A stretch of DNA of 64,000 nucleotides from Flaveria trinervia (GCA_025506515.1 CM046452.1:102578559-102642558), one strand, 5' to 3'; positions 37,601 to 49,947 are shown, numbered from the stretch's first letter. Numbers and translations: made by a program. Notes: a model not told the origin generated them from the letters alone.

Positions 37601-39056
37601 GAGAGTTCCTAAGAAAACTAAGAAAACCATTTTATAACCATTGATTTGTTTGATCTATGATTGAGATTAATTGATGGTATTTTTGTAAAATGACTAAAAT
37701 TATGGGTTCATTAATGGTGTCTAAGGGTAAAATTGGTACATTACAAAATTAAATTTAATAACTTTCAGATTTAAAAAACAAAACTCCTTAATTATCTTAT
37801 ACTTTTTTTCTATATCTATCTCTCTCTTTCATAGCTCATATTAACACCAACAAATTTACAAAGTCATATACAAAATCATTCATATAAAAAAAGTAAAAGT
37901 CTAAAGAAACGATTAGAAAAGAATGTGAATTATGTATACGTAACATATGTTACCTATATATAACTTTTTTGTACAATTTAAAAAATGCAGAAGCATGTTA
38001 CATAAGAAGAAAAGAAGGTTGAGTTAAATAAAGTAACATGAACAAATAAACAACAAAACTAAAATTTGATTAGCATAGCTAGTTTACACGTTTCATATAT
38101 GTTAAGATGTTAAATAACATGTAATTTGAACAAAAGAACTAAGAATGGAAAGATTGGAAGATGAGTTAAAAACTTTAGAACTGTAATGTTTTGATTACGT
38201 ATATGTAACTTACATATGTAGAACTGTGGGTTACGTATACGTAAACCATACTTTTATATACTTAACTCATAGGTACATACATGTATCCCAACATGAGAAC
38301 AAATGCAACTTCTAACATCATCGTTGATATCTTCAGCTTCTAATATCATCATTGATAGCTTTTGTTACGCAGATACAATGACATAACTCATACTTTTGTA
38401 TGTGTAACTCGTAGAAACATATACGTAATCCAACAATCGGAAGAAGACACCTACCACCATCATCATCGATATCTTCACTTTAGTACACAACTTATGCTTC
38501 TTTTACATAACTACATATATGAACACATATATGTAAATCATCATTAACAGCTTATGTAGGGTTTAATTTCTTCTTAATCATTTCTCTTGATTTTTTTCTT
38601 AGCCCACATCAGATCCACGTATCATCATATTCATCACGTTTCTCGAATTGAAGTAAAAAACAACGGTCTTTCACGTACATCAGTTTCATCTGACTTGCAA
38701 ATCCACATACATCGGTATTTAATTGAAACCCTTCAACCTAATTTTCATTTGAAACCGCCATAAATTCATCATGTAGCAACGATTGATTCACCAATAAAGA
38801 AGAAATATGTTGAAAAAAATCGATTTAGTGAAGAAGAAGAAAATGATCGATGATTTGTTAGAATTAGTCTTGATTTGTTCAATGAAGGAGTGAAATAACG
38901 AATATTAGTCAACCATTATTATTTACTAAAAATAAGTAGAAAGACAATTACTAAAATACCCTTTAGAAATAATATATATATATATACATAATAAAAAATT
39001 TTGATTGGCTAGAATTAGTTTTCTCAAAACTTAATGGTTTTCTTAGGATCTCTCCT
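37598..39056. mobile_element. Inverted-repeat element family 3, flanked by TA repeats
   Basis: Starts 'GGGGAGAGTTCCTAAGAAAA' and ends 'TGGTTTTCTTAGGATCTCTCC', an imperfect inverted pair. The interior (about 1.4 kb) has many 'TTACGTATACGTAA'-like palindromes and no convincing gene. Both sides are (TA)n. The shared terminal style (G-rich start, then GAAAAC) and shared setting suggest a relationship to families 1 and 2. Confidence 0.7.

Positions 39057-39059
<3 letters not shown>

Positions 39060-39119
<60 letters not shown>
39060..39119. repeat. (TA)n microsatellite
   Basis: TA run closing the 33-39 kb chain of elements. Confidence 0.95.
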
Positions 39120-39123
<4 letters not shown>

Positions 39124-40807
39124 AATATATTTTTCAACATAATTATTTTATGGTTATATAAAAAACTTAACAATAATCTTATATTCAACATTCCAATTCA
39201 TCATTAGACCTTCTTTTTAAACCTATTAAAATCCAAAATATCAAAATAAAACATAAAACATCAAAAATTTGGTCTGATCCGATTTCTTGTTCCTGGTCAG
39301 AGCACGGAACCTGTCCAAACCACCTGGTTCTTTGAAAATTATACGAATTAGGGTGGATCAGAACGGTCAGCCCTTCAAAGCCTAATGTAACCTGACAGTC
39401 CGATCGAGTCACAAAATAGTGTCTTGAACACACATATGCATATGCATCCTGACTATTGAACGGTCTAACTTAAACCATATGACACCTAGATGCATGTTGA
39501 CTTTTGACCTGTCCAACTTTAACCATATGACTAATTACAACCACATCACTAATGAGTTCTTAATGATATTCTTAGAATTATGATAGAGTTCTCTAGATAA
39601 TATTATATTATATGTATGTATAAAAAACTCTAGAATAGAATAATTTGTAAGTAGTATAAATAGATAATTGGTACTTCATTTGCAAACCACCTCAAGATTC
39701 TTATAACATTAAACATAGTATTTGTGTTATAATATAGTTTTCAATATATAGCTATGTTGTTCTTTTATTTGTACTAAAAACAAGTGTTTGATTCTAAAAT
39801 AACAGAATAAATCACAAAGATTTTTTTTAGAAATTGTTTTTTCCAACAAATTAACATATCAATAATTATGCAAATATTGTTGGGCTTAAAATAAGACCAA
39901 TTTTTTGTGTTGGTTTGTAATATCAAAACTATACCTTTTTTTCTCCTTAAACCTTAGTGAAACCTATGGTATCTTGTACATATTAATGAACCACACGGTA
40001 TCTTCTTCGTTTTGGCCAACAATTTCAATTAGCAAAAAGTTTTTTTGGATAGAAAGCTCAAACCAAGGTTTTTTGAAACTAAATTGAAAAACAAACCAGT
40101 CACCTTATTAGTCAACTAGTGGAATCAGATTTCAGAAATCGGATTTAAGAGATTTTAGTGTTATTTGAAAAGAATGATTAGCCATTTAGGTCATTTTTCA
40201 TGAACTATTAAACACATCCGAGTATACCTTTAATGTGGTCCTTTTGTAATAATTTTCAAATTTATCATATTCATTTCCCAACACTCCCGCATGGGGCTTG
40301 TTAATAACAATACGAACATATCTCATGTGAATCATGTCGTCCTTTAACATCTTTTCTACATCAACTTTAAGCACGGCTTTGGCTACATATTTTATTAGAC
40401 AAGTCATGTTGATATATGGCATCTCTATACATAGTTTTGAGTTCATTTGTTGAATAATAAAATGTTTCATCTGATATTATGTTAAAATTAAATTATATAT
40501 TTATATAAATAAAGTTTACTTGTGTCATTGTATAAGGTCACCACTAGCTTTGTGGCATCTCCAAATCTTTTATCGAGGCTACGAGAAAAACTCAAATTGT
40601 CGTCTCCAACAATAAGGATTAGTTGTAATGTCTTGTAAAGTGAGGTTGCGTAACACCCTGTTTAAAAAAGTTTGTAATCACAATATCATTTGTAAAGTTT
40701 TGGTAAAATACAATATTTACTTAATTCTGAAACATAAACAAAATTGCTTTGCCATAAGTTTGGAACATTTAAGGTAATTAAACAAGGAACACATATCTAA
40801 GACGCCA
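39120..40807. other. Intergenic, no gene confirmed
   Basis: Contains the dispersed repeat at 39940-40090 (relative at 32935-33065). A 90-codon frame on the - strand at 40198-40470 has non-repetitive composition but matches no family I recognise. It could be a gene fragment. Confidence 0.4.
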
Positions 40808-41230
40808 ACAATGATGCCCGATAAAGCCTAGATCGACACAAATATTAACATTAATTTATAATTTGAAATCATATCCTAATGATTAACAGTCATGTCCGAT
40901 AATGCCCATAGGTCAACACAATATTAACACTAAATTATAATTTGAAATCATATCCTGATGATTAATAATCATGACCAATAATGCCTTAGATCAACGTAAA
41001 TATTAACATTAAATCACGAATTGAAACCATATGGTGATGATTAAGAATCATGAACGATAATGCCTAAATCAACGCAAATATTAACATTAAATTTTAATTT
41101 GAAACCATGCCCGGATGATTAAAAATCATAACGTGTAATGCCCTAAATCAACACCTATATTAACATTAAATTAAAATTTAAAATCATATCTTGTTGAAAA
41201 ACAATCATGACCGAGAGTGCTAATATTAAA
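40808..41230. repeat. Tandem repeat, ~79-bp unit, about five copies
   Basis: Units begin near 40808, 40884, 40964, 41043, 41121 and 41199. Each contains 'AATCATGACCGATAATGCC', 'ATATTAACATTAAAT' and 'TTTGAAATCATATCC' in that order. Copies differ by roughly 10-20%, so the array is old. Confidence 0.85.
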
Positions 41231-41339
41231 TACACAATACTGCCCTGGATTGATGATGATACCAAATGAGTTGTGAGATCGACTTGGAATGATGCCTCAA
41301 CAATCCCACGTGATTTGTCATGGTACTGCTTCGTACCAT

Positions 41340-41565
41340 CGGCGGCTATTGTTTCAATTTGCTCAGTTTGGGCTCAAAGTACAAAATAGAAACATTGGGC
41401 CTGGGCTTTAACTTGCAGAAGAAAATGCCGTACGACAAAGCCCAACCTAAGCAGGAAATAAACCTATTAAGTATTAAGCATGAGTTTAAACTTGGTGCAA
41501 CCAGAAACATGCAAACAAACAAATTTCTTTGATTCATATTATCAATATATTATAAAGAAAACCAA
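41340..41565. repeat. Direct duplicate of the kinase gene's 3' flank, copy 1
   Basis: Matches 42297-42535 with the same landmarks: 'TTGCAGAAGAAAATGCC', 'ACGACAAAGCCCAACCTAAG', 'GCAACCAGAAACATGCAAAC' and 'ATAAAGAAAACCAAAAAAAA'. The open frames across it have no protein similarity. Confidence 0.8.
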
Positions 41566-42296
41566 AAAAAATGAAATTGTTCTTTTATCGCTCGTACGTA
41601 ATGTCAATCATATCTTATACCGAAGATCATTTTATAATTTATTACTTTGTATTAATAACTATTTAATATTTTATTTGTTTAACGCGTGTAATACACGGTG
41701 TACTAACCTAGTAAAATAATAAAAGATAGCGAGATTTAATAAATAAATAAATTATTTTATATAAAAAAATTTATTGTTGAATTATTATTAATTGGATGGT
41801 AATTATAAATTTATTAATAAAGATAAAGAAAAAGAGAGATTTGAAAATTAGATATTTGTCTTTTTAAAAACAAATAAACAATTTATACAAAAAAAATAAA
41901 TGAAAGAGTGAATATGATGGAATAAATGTAAGAAAGAGAGATTTGAAAATTGATATTCCATTTGAGATTAATGTATAACATGAAAATAGTGACAACAAAA
42001 ACAATGGTGAAATTCTAATAGTTGTTATGGTTTTTAAAACAAGACTAATTTGTATTAGATACTCCTATCATTGTCTTCTTCTAATGATAAATAAAAAATT
42101 TATATAATTTATAAAACAATAATTAAAATAACACAAAATAATTTAAATGTAAAATTAATGATAAATACATATAATAAATAATATAAAATATATAACATAA
42201 TAAACTGGTATTTATCATAATAAAACAGCCCAATCACAAGCCCAACATTTATTTGTATAAACCGGCCTAATACCCTAATATTAATGGGTGATTGAT
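41566..42296. other. AT-rich spacer between duplicates
   Basis: No gene seen. A/T-rich, with short echoes such as 'AGAGAGATTTGAAAATT' at about 41834 and 41935. Confidence 0.5.
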
Positions 42297-42535
42297 TTCA
42301 ATTTGTTAAGTTTGGGCTTTAGTGTAGAAAATGGAAACGTTGGGCCTGAGCTCAAATGGAGCAACAAATTGACCTTATATAGACTTGCAGAAGAAAATGC
42401 CATACGACAAAGCCCAACCTAAGCAGGAAATAAACCTATAATGCATAAATTTAAACTTCGTGCAACCAGAAACATGCAAACAAACAATTTCTTTGATTCA
42501 TATGATCAATACAATTATAAAGAAAACCAAAAAAA
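42297..42535. repeat. Direct duplicate of the kinase gene's 3' flank, copy 2
   Basis: Lies about 215 bp beyond the kinase stop codon and probably overlaps or adjoins its 3' UTR. It has an extra ~40 bp ('GCAACAAATTGACCTTATAT' region) absent from copy 1. Confidence 0.8.
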
Positions 42536-42748
42536 AACAAAAATAGAAGCTACAACTTCGGAATAAGCCCGATTAGCCATCAAACAACCCGAAAAGAAAC
42601 CCGGTTACATTTATACAACACAAAATATAGATATATACAGCTTATAAAAAGGCCGAATCCACAATCCTTTTTGCAACAAACTCCGGTATGCAAATCCCTT
42701 TCAACACGAAGACAAACAAAATGAAAGAATACTGTGGACTTCGTTACT

Positions 42749-45700
42749 TCAAACTACGATACTTTGACCGGTCAACCCATCCTCAAGCCGCAACGATCCA
42801 TCCTTCATCAAATTAACACTTAAGCTCTTGAATCTCTCTCTTGAGTATTGTCGTGATGCCTTCCTCCAATCAGTTCCTGCTTTCATCATTGCTACAAATT
42901 CCTCAAAACTAATTTGACCATCCTGAGACAATGGTTGATAAACCGTTAGAAGTCAACAAATCATTAGATTTTAGTCGGGGGCAGTTTCGATCTGTTACTT
43001 ATGAATGAGTCTATAGAAAGACATGAGTTAGAATGGAAAAATGGTTGAACCGTTTGTTTAAATGGATCTGTAGCCCACAATATTTTCTAACAGCATAAAA
43101 CTTTCTAAAATCTTTTATTTAAAAAATAGATTATTACTTAACAAGACATTCTGATCATATTTGACTACAAATTATTTCAGCACATAATCATAGCTCAGCT
43201 CCTTTCCATATACTTTTGAGTTTTGACCCATTATCCAAACCGTTTAACCTGTCTATCTTGTCATGTCTAGTGATTGACATTCAATAACTTACCTTGTCTG
43301 TATCGACCTCTTTCATGATTTCATTAAGTACTTGAATGTCTACTTGACCCGGTTCATATAACACTTGTTCAAGCTCATCAAGCTCGATATAACCACTTCC
43401 ATCTTTATCAAAAAACATAAACGCTCTGCGAAGATGTTCATCGTTTTCCATCTTTTGTAAATGAATGGTCACTGCTACAAACTCTCCATACTCGAGTACT
43501 CCATTGCCATCAACATCAGCCTTGTGAATAAATTCACAATAGTAAATTTAAGTACTCATATCGTGATATTCAAAAAATATTATTTGTATAAATGTACATG
43601 ACATACCACATCCATGAGCAATCGAATCTCGGGTTCAGCCAACTGTGAACCGACTTTCTTTAATCCTGCTTTCAGTTCATCAAATGTAACTTTCCCATCA
43701 CCATCAGAGTCCATCAATGTAAACATATCTCTAATTACTTCAACTTCTTCAATAGACAGGTGCTCTGCGATCACCTACACCATCCAACCAACAAAACAAA
43801 ATCTTAATTACACTCGAATGTAAAAGATCAAATATGGAATTGTTGGTTTCTAAATAAACATTAGTACAAACAGAAATGGTCATGCTTACTCTTAATGCTT
43901 TCTTTTTGAATCTGTTCATCACTTGGAATTGCTTCAGTCTCGTTCTCACTATATCCCCTAACGGTACATTTGAAGCTTTCTTCTCATTTTGTATCCATGG
44001 ATGTTCTACAAGAGAAAATGAGAGACAATGTCATGTTGACTTTGACTATTATGGTCAAATGCAGACTTTGCAACGTCATTGCCAAACATGATTTCTACAT
44101 TTCTAGAGACATAACCGACAACTATGCATCTTTTCATAACTGTTTATTATCATGCACGTGTTGGTATTATGACTTTCGGTAAAGTTAAATAATTCAAGCT
44201 CGGGTAGTGTTAAGCTTTGACTACAAAAGTCAAAAGACATCTCATGAACTTACCAAGAACCTGTTGGGCAGTTAATCGCTTCTTGGGATCAGGTTCTAAC
44301 ATCTGTTTAACAAGACTTTTAGCATTTTCAGAAATTTGAGGCCATGGTTCCCTCTTGAAATCAATAACACCTCGAAGAATTGCTAAAGCAACACCTTGTT
44401 CAGTTTCTACAATCAAACAAGTAAGAATAAAAGATTAGCACCAAAATATCAGATCTTAAAAATCTAAACAAAGGATCTTGTGTTTGTAGTAATACCAGCC
44501 CAAAATGGAGGAACCCCACATAATAATATGTAAAGAATCACTCCAGCACTCCATATATCAACTTCTGGCCCGTAATTTCGCTTTAAAACCTCGGGTGCCA
44601 TGTAGTAAGGGCTACCCACAATTTCAGAAAATCTTTGCCCTGAAACAGAAATTCAATAAAAGGTAAAAAAAGATTGCAATAACTATGTCTTTTTTACTAG
44701 TTTTGAATCACAAAATGATGCCCAAACACTCCAGGATTAAGTAGTCAAAACGGATTCTTGTCAAAACAGGTCAGATATTAGTAAATGCCAAAATGGTTTG
44801 GGTCAAGTTGACCCGAAACACTTTTTTGTCTCTTTGTAATAACTTTTTAACAAAATAATTCATGCGTTAGATATGATTAATGTTATAAATCTTCAAGTAA
44901 GCCCGTTTAAGAGGTTTTATACATTAAAATCATATTTCATGTGAATTCATTCATTCAACATTGTTTCTTGCCTACAACATTTATTTGACCCGTTTAAGAT
45001 TTAATAAAAAAATATCAAATCAGCTCGTTGGCCACGATCTATAAAGAAACCGAACTTCACACAAGGCTAACCCCGTGGGCGGTGAGCCATGGTTCGAACC
45101 CATGACTTGTTGGTCAAAAAGTAACAGCTTCTAGGTTTCTTGATCTTGGGATCTTTCCCCAATACCACGTCTTCATATTTTGACTAAATTAACATGAAAA
45201 CGACATCCAAATGGAATCTTAATCATTCAATCCAACACCACCTACTCACCTACTCCAAATCCTCCAAACCCTTTTGAAAAATCCTTAATTTGATCTGATG
45301 TTTAGAACAACTAATTAGTGAATTTCAAAACAATATTTCAATTTCAATCAAAAAATTAAGGGGATTTAAAAATTTGGAGTTAAATCTAAAGATTTCAACA
45401 CCCAATTCAAAAAGTTTGCAACTTCAGCATCTTAAGATCCAATTAAACCCGATTAGACACTAACCCAGAAAAATCAAACAGAAATTATCAAAGAAAAAAC
45501 ATAATCAACGACACCCTAATCAAGAACAACAGATTGAAATACCTGGTTTGAAGAACACAGAAAGCCCAAAATCAATAGCTTTCAGAGCCGAATTCTCCTT
45601 CTTATTCGCAAACAAAAAGTTCTCGGGCTTCAAATCCCTATGAATCACACCATTCTCATGGCACATCTTCACCACCTCCGCCACCGTCTTCGCGATTCCA

Positions 45701-46212
45701 GCAGCCGCACGTTCACTGTAATGCCCTCTAGCCACAATCCGATCAAAAAGCTCTCCACCCTCACAAAGCTCCATCACCAAATGAACAGCTTCATGGTCCT
45801 CATAAGTGGCCCTAAGCTTCACGATATTCGGGTGCTCCGGCAACGTCGACATGATCGCCACCTCTCGCCGTACATCCTCCACGTCAACGGCGGTTCGGAG
45901 CTTCTTTTTGGAGATTGATTTGCAGGCGAAAGCTTGTTTGGTTTCTCTGTCGGTGCAGAGGTAGGTGACTCCGAATTCGCCCCGACCCAGTTCGCGACCC
46001 AGGATGTACTTGTCGGAGATCCGGGTCCGGTGGGTGGCGAGTTGGGCGAAATCGTTGAGGACTCGGATCGGGACGGGGGTTTCGGCGTATGGGTTGGGTC
46101 TTCGTTGTTTGTTGTTGTTGTTGTTGCGCTTTTTGTCTTGTGGAGTTGGGGGTGGTTGGTAGTGTTTGGACTCCGGTGCGTCGGGTCGGAGGCAGGTGGT
46201 GCAGTTGCCCAT
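42749..46212 (-). CDS. CPK30: Calcium-dependent protein kinase, CPK10/CPK30 type, seven exons, intact
   Basis: Ser/Thr kinase that decodes Ca2+ signals; CPK10 and CPK30 act in stress and nitrate responses in Arabidopsis. Exons (- strand): 46212-45543, 44639-44496, 44406-44254, 44005-43890, 43774-43607, 43520-43293, 42922-42749, giving 550 aa with all phases consistent. MGNC start: Gly2 for myristoylation, Cys4 and Cys7 for possible palmitoylation, then a Pro/Asn-rich variable region. Kinase: GRGEFG 76-81, Lys98, HRDLKPEN from 191 (Asp193), DFG 214-216, APE 238-240. The autoinhibitory junction follows (KQFQVMNRFKKKALR). Four canonical EF hands begin near residues 383, 419, 455 and 490; the fourth is split by intron 6. 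The C-terminus ends TGQSIVV. The closest recalled relatives are Arabidopsis CPK10 and CPK30, and the window does not separate them firmly. No broken residue was found. Confidence 0.93.
45060..45125 (+). other. B-box-like sequence in kinase intron 1
   Basis: 'GAGCCATGGTTCGAACCCATG' includes an exact GGTTCGAACCC B box, but no A box at the right distance was found. It may be a SINE scrap. Confidence 0.25.
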
Positions 46213-46315
46213 GGTGGTGGTTGGTGGTGGTGGTGGTTGGTGGTGGTGGTGGTGGTGGTGGTGGTGGTGGTGGTGGTTAGTGGTGGTGGTGATGGTGGTG
46301 GTGGTTGGGGAAGGG
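46203..46315. repeat. (GGT)n microsatellite at the 5' end of the kinase gene
   Basis: About 110 bp of GGT triplets (ACC on the gene's strand) directly upstream of, and touching, the kinase start codon, so it should be in the 5' UTR. It is interrupted by GGTT and GAT variants. Confidence 0.9.
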
Positions 46316-46319
46316 GGTT

Positions 46320-46323
46320 ATTA

Positions 46324-46360
<37 letters not shown>

Positions 46361-46362
46361 CG
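46320..46362. repeat. (AAT)n/(ATT)n microsatellite
   Basis: AAT repeats that turn into ATT repeats, forming a perfect dyad of about 40 bp in the kinase 5' leader or promoter. Confidence 0.85.
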
Positions 46363-46500
46363 CCGGAGAATGAAGGTTTGGAGTTGGAGAGGCGGGCATT
46401 TCACGGCAAATGGGAGTTATGAAACCGAAAGGAAAACGCGGGTGAGGGGATGAAAAGGAGGTTTTCTTTTCGCTAAAAGTCAAATTTATTATTCTACCGT

Positions 46501-46501
46501 A

Positions 46502-46548
<47 letters not shown>

Positions 46549-46722
46549 TATTATTATTATTATTATTATATTATTATTATTGTTATTTTTATTATTTTTA
46601 TTTTTATTATTTTTATTATTTTATTATTATTATTGTTATTATTGTTATTATTGTTATTATTGTTATTATTGTTATTATTGTTATTATTGTTATTATTGTT
46701 ATTATTGTTATTATCGTTATTA

Positions 46723-46758
<36 letters not shown>

Positions 46759-46820
46759 TATTATTGTTATTATTGTTATTATTGTTATTATTGTTATTAT
46801 TGTTGTTATTGTTATTGTTA

Positions 46821-46864
<44 letters not shown>

Positions 46865-46970
46865 TTTTTTATTATTTTTATTATTATTATTATTTTATTA
46901 TTATTGTTATTTTTATTATTTTTATTTTTATTATTTTTATTATTATTATTATTATTATTTGGATTATTTT
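46501..46970. repeat. ~470-bp TTA/TTG compound microsatellite
   Basis: (ATT)n blocks alternate with a 9-bp higher-order unit 'TTATTATTG' repeated about ten times (46627-46715) and again at 46763-46825, then T-rich (TTTTTA)n variants. It sits about 300 bp upstream of the kinase start codon. Leu/Tyr/Ile-rich frames here are repeat artefacts. Confidence 0.95.
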
Positions 46971-48835
46971 TAGAAGACGGCGTGTAATATGAGCATCCAT
47001 TTTTATTATCAAATATTAAGTCGGAAGTTTTTTCGATAATAGGTTTTAGAAAAAATTAAATTTTATAATTTAAACTATTATTATTAATTGCCTGATAATA
47101 ATTTATATTATTAATTTAGTTGCTAATAATTTTAATTTTTACTTTTGTTACCAATTATATCCCAGTATTATTATAATTAACATATATTCCAGGCTCGATT
47201 TAGCTTGTATATTTTTTCATTTCATTCATATTTATTATTGTGAACGAAATCGAGTGCAAATCAAGCGTATGTATTTAAAAATTATGTTAATGAGACTGTT
47301 GTTGGTAACAAAAATAAAATTTTGAATTATTATTATTAACTAATAAGTAACAGTTTTGATCAATTTTTTCCTAGGTTTTATTTTAAGAGGTGGTGGTGGT
47401 GCTCCAAAGTCCAAATGAATTAATAATGTAATGACACAAATGCGGTTTTTTTGAGAGCTCTTATTGTCCCTTTATCACCCTTATTCGTATAATTTATAAA
47501 ATAAAAATACTATTTTGTAAATTTGTTTATCTATTTTTAAACCTTCTATATCTCACTCCATGTACATATTTCGATTAAATAATGCATATTTATATTTTAA
47601 TAATATATTTAAAACGCATTGTATTATAAAAGATTTAAAAAGAAAAGATTTCGGTAGGATGTTAATGGAGATCCAGTATATTTCGGGGATAATATTGAAT
47701 TTATCTAACAATCCTCACATGTGAGGATGTGGTAGAAAAAAGAAAATTAAAATATTTTAAATGGGTTTCTCATATTATTATGAGTGTGTTTATTATATTC
47801 TAAAAAAGTATTATGAGTGAGAACAAATTTCACTGTTTATTTGTATACTTTGGAAAAAATATTGTTCATCCCTATGATTGTTTTAATATTTTTAAAAATG
47901 GTTGTTAGTAGAAGAAAAAAAGTAATGATAAAAGTATAAATATTATTTGACTGAAAATGAAAGATAAAAATAATAAAATTTAGTATAATTATAAAGATAA
48001 ACCAAAAGATTTTACGTAAATGTTTTAAGACCTAAGTGTATGTTTTGATAAATTTAATTAACAAGTAAGAATGAGGATGACAATAAGAGATTTGGGAATG
48101 CTCTGCAGTCTGAAAGTTGATGTAAAAAGTGTAAAACCATCTAACATTTGAACTATTGTTATCTTCATTTACATTTAAATAATTATTAAAGTACAAAACA
48201 TAAGCATGTATTGACTCCATTTTAGAGTGTTAATGTATTAAGCTGTATTTTGGGTCGTTGGTTTAAATCATTTAATTAAAAAATAAGAAAATAAATACTA
48301 TTTTTAATTTTTGATGATTCTTTAAGAGAGCAATTTCTCTTCATTTCTTTTTAATTACGTAAAATATTTTTTAATTTTTAAGAGAGAATTGTATATATTC
48401 TTTATTAAACTTATTTCCTAAATCATACTCGAAAGATATCATTATACGTGAAAAACTCTATTTGGTGAAATATGCAAATTAATAAGTTTAAAAGTATAGA
48501 TATGTAATATACCCTTCTCTAACGCTCATAACACAAACTATTAGTCGGTAATTTTAAAGCCGTGCAATTATGTATTCCTATATTTTATTTTATTTCTAAA
48601 AAAACATTTTTAGTAATTCTTAATTAATTTGTTTTTTAAGACAGAATGATTTTCTATTATAATTTTTTAATTATTTTAAAGATTCTTTGTTAAGATTAAA
48701 GAAAGCTACACAAGTAATCTACGCAAACAAGTTGATAATATGTATATATTCATATTAAAACATTGTACGGGGTGAAAGTCTCAAGATGACACGAGTGCGT
48801 GTAAGTTGAATTATCGAATAGCACACGAAATTTTT
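46971..48835. other. AT-rich intergenic DNA, no gene seen
   Basis: No coding similarity or clear repeat boundary on either strand. Confidence 0.5.
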
Positions 48836-49313
48836 GGGGTATTCAAACTTGGATATCCGAAATTTTGGATATCCGAAATTTTGGATTTTCGAATTTCGGA
48901 TATCCGAAAATTTCAAATAATGAAAATTACTATATGTATCCGTATCTGAATTTTGGATATTTGAAATTTAAATATCCAAAATTTCAGGTATTGATAAGGA
49001 TAGTGATTTGAATATCTGAAATTTATTTTTTTATTATTTTGTATTTTTGTTTTTTATAATAATTAGACATATTATATTATAAAAATAATATAAAAAACCA
49101 ACTCATGTAAGAAAACTCATAATATACACTAAAAATCTCAATTTAAAGTAAAATACATCTAATTTTGTTTTATTTTGCATAATCGGATATCCGAATTTCG
49201 TAACTTTTGAAAAGCACTATCTGAATCCGAATTTCGGATATCCGTAAATTCGAATATTTTAGAATCGGATTTTCAGATCGGATTCTCAAATTCGAATATT
49301 TTTTAACACCCTT
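48836..49313. mobile_element. MITE with GGATATCCGAA palindromes
   Basis: Starts 'GGGGTATTCAAACTTGGATA' and ends 'TTCGAATATTTTTTAACACCC', a rough inverted pair. Near each end there are clusters of 'TTCGGATATCCGAAA' palindromes, seven or more in total. Subterminal palindrome clusters and a GGGT..ACCC end resemble hAT-type MITEs. A clean 8-bp duplication was not found. Confidence 0.55.
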
Positions 49314-49654
49314 ATAATTTTTCACATAATTTATTTTCTATATCTTTAAATGGCAGACTATCTTATTTCTATTATTATATTACACCAAACTAATTTGCTT
49401 ATTTTTTAAGTTTTAACTTAATACTTATTTTCTAATAGACAAAACCTCTACCAAAATAAATTAGTCGCACGTTAGCATTTAACACATTATTCCCCTAGAC
49501 TATTTTCAAACACTTCACATTTTTCTTTTCACAAACAATTTTTATCGCCACATTAACTTTTTACGTGACATCTAACCTTAAAAAGATAAAATAAATTAAA
49601 AAAGCCTTCGTACGTTTACATATTATCACCACTTGTATGAGCTATATTTAAAAA

Positions 49655-49947
49655 TAATGGTTTCTAGGATGTGCGCTCACACTTGAAGGCAGATGGGAGC
49701 CAACATGCGAAGCGTCTAACTAGTTAACGTGAGGTACTCATGACATGTAAATAAAAAGGAGGTTATGGGTTCAAGTCTCACTTTAAGCAAAATGCTCAGA
49801 GTTGAGTCAGGAGGTTTTCTCAGCAATGAGTTTCCTCCTGTGGGGGTTGGGGGTGCGATCCCAGCTGAGAAACGTATAGGTGGGCGCGATTAAGATAACA
49901 CATATCCTCTGAAGAAGGGTCTTACATTTGTCGTTCAAAAAAAACAT
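49655..49947 (+). mobile_element. Probable SINE
   Basis: 'GCGTCTAACTAGTTAACGTG' (A-box-like) is followed about 45 bp later by 'GGGTTCAAGTCTC' (B-box-like). A non-tRNA body follows, ending in 'TCGTTCAAAAAAAA'. Its length of about 290 bp suits a plant SINE. Flanking duplications were not resolved, so the left end is approximate. Confidence 0.5.

Noticed and set aside
43614..44182. + strand frames across the kinase locus
   Set aside because: Antisense of EF-hand and junction exons; the exon structure on the - strand explains the sequence fully.
45060..45125. tRNA gene in kinase intron 1
   Set aside because: An exact B box but no A box, acceptor stem or anticodon arm.
45934..46422. 162-codon + strand frame rich in Val and Gly
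   Set aside because: Antisense shadow of kinase exon 1 plus the GGT repeat; no independent motif.
46580..46992. Leu/Tyr/Ile homopolymer proteins up to 135 codons
   Set aside because: Translation of the TTA/TTG microsatellite in three frames.
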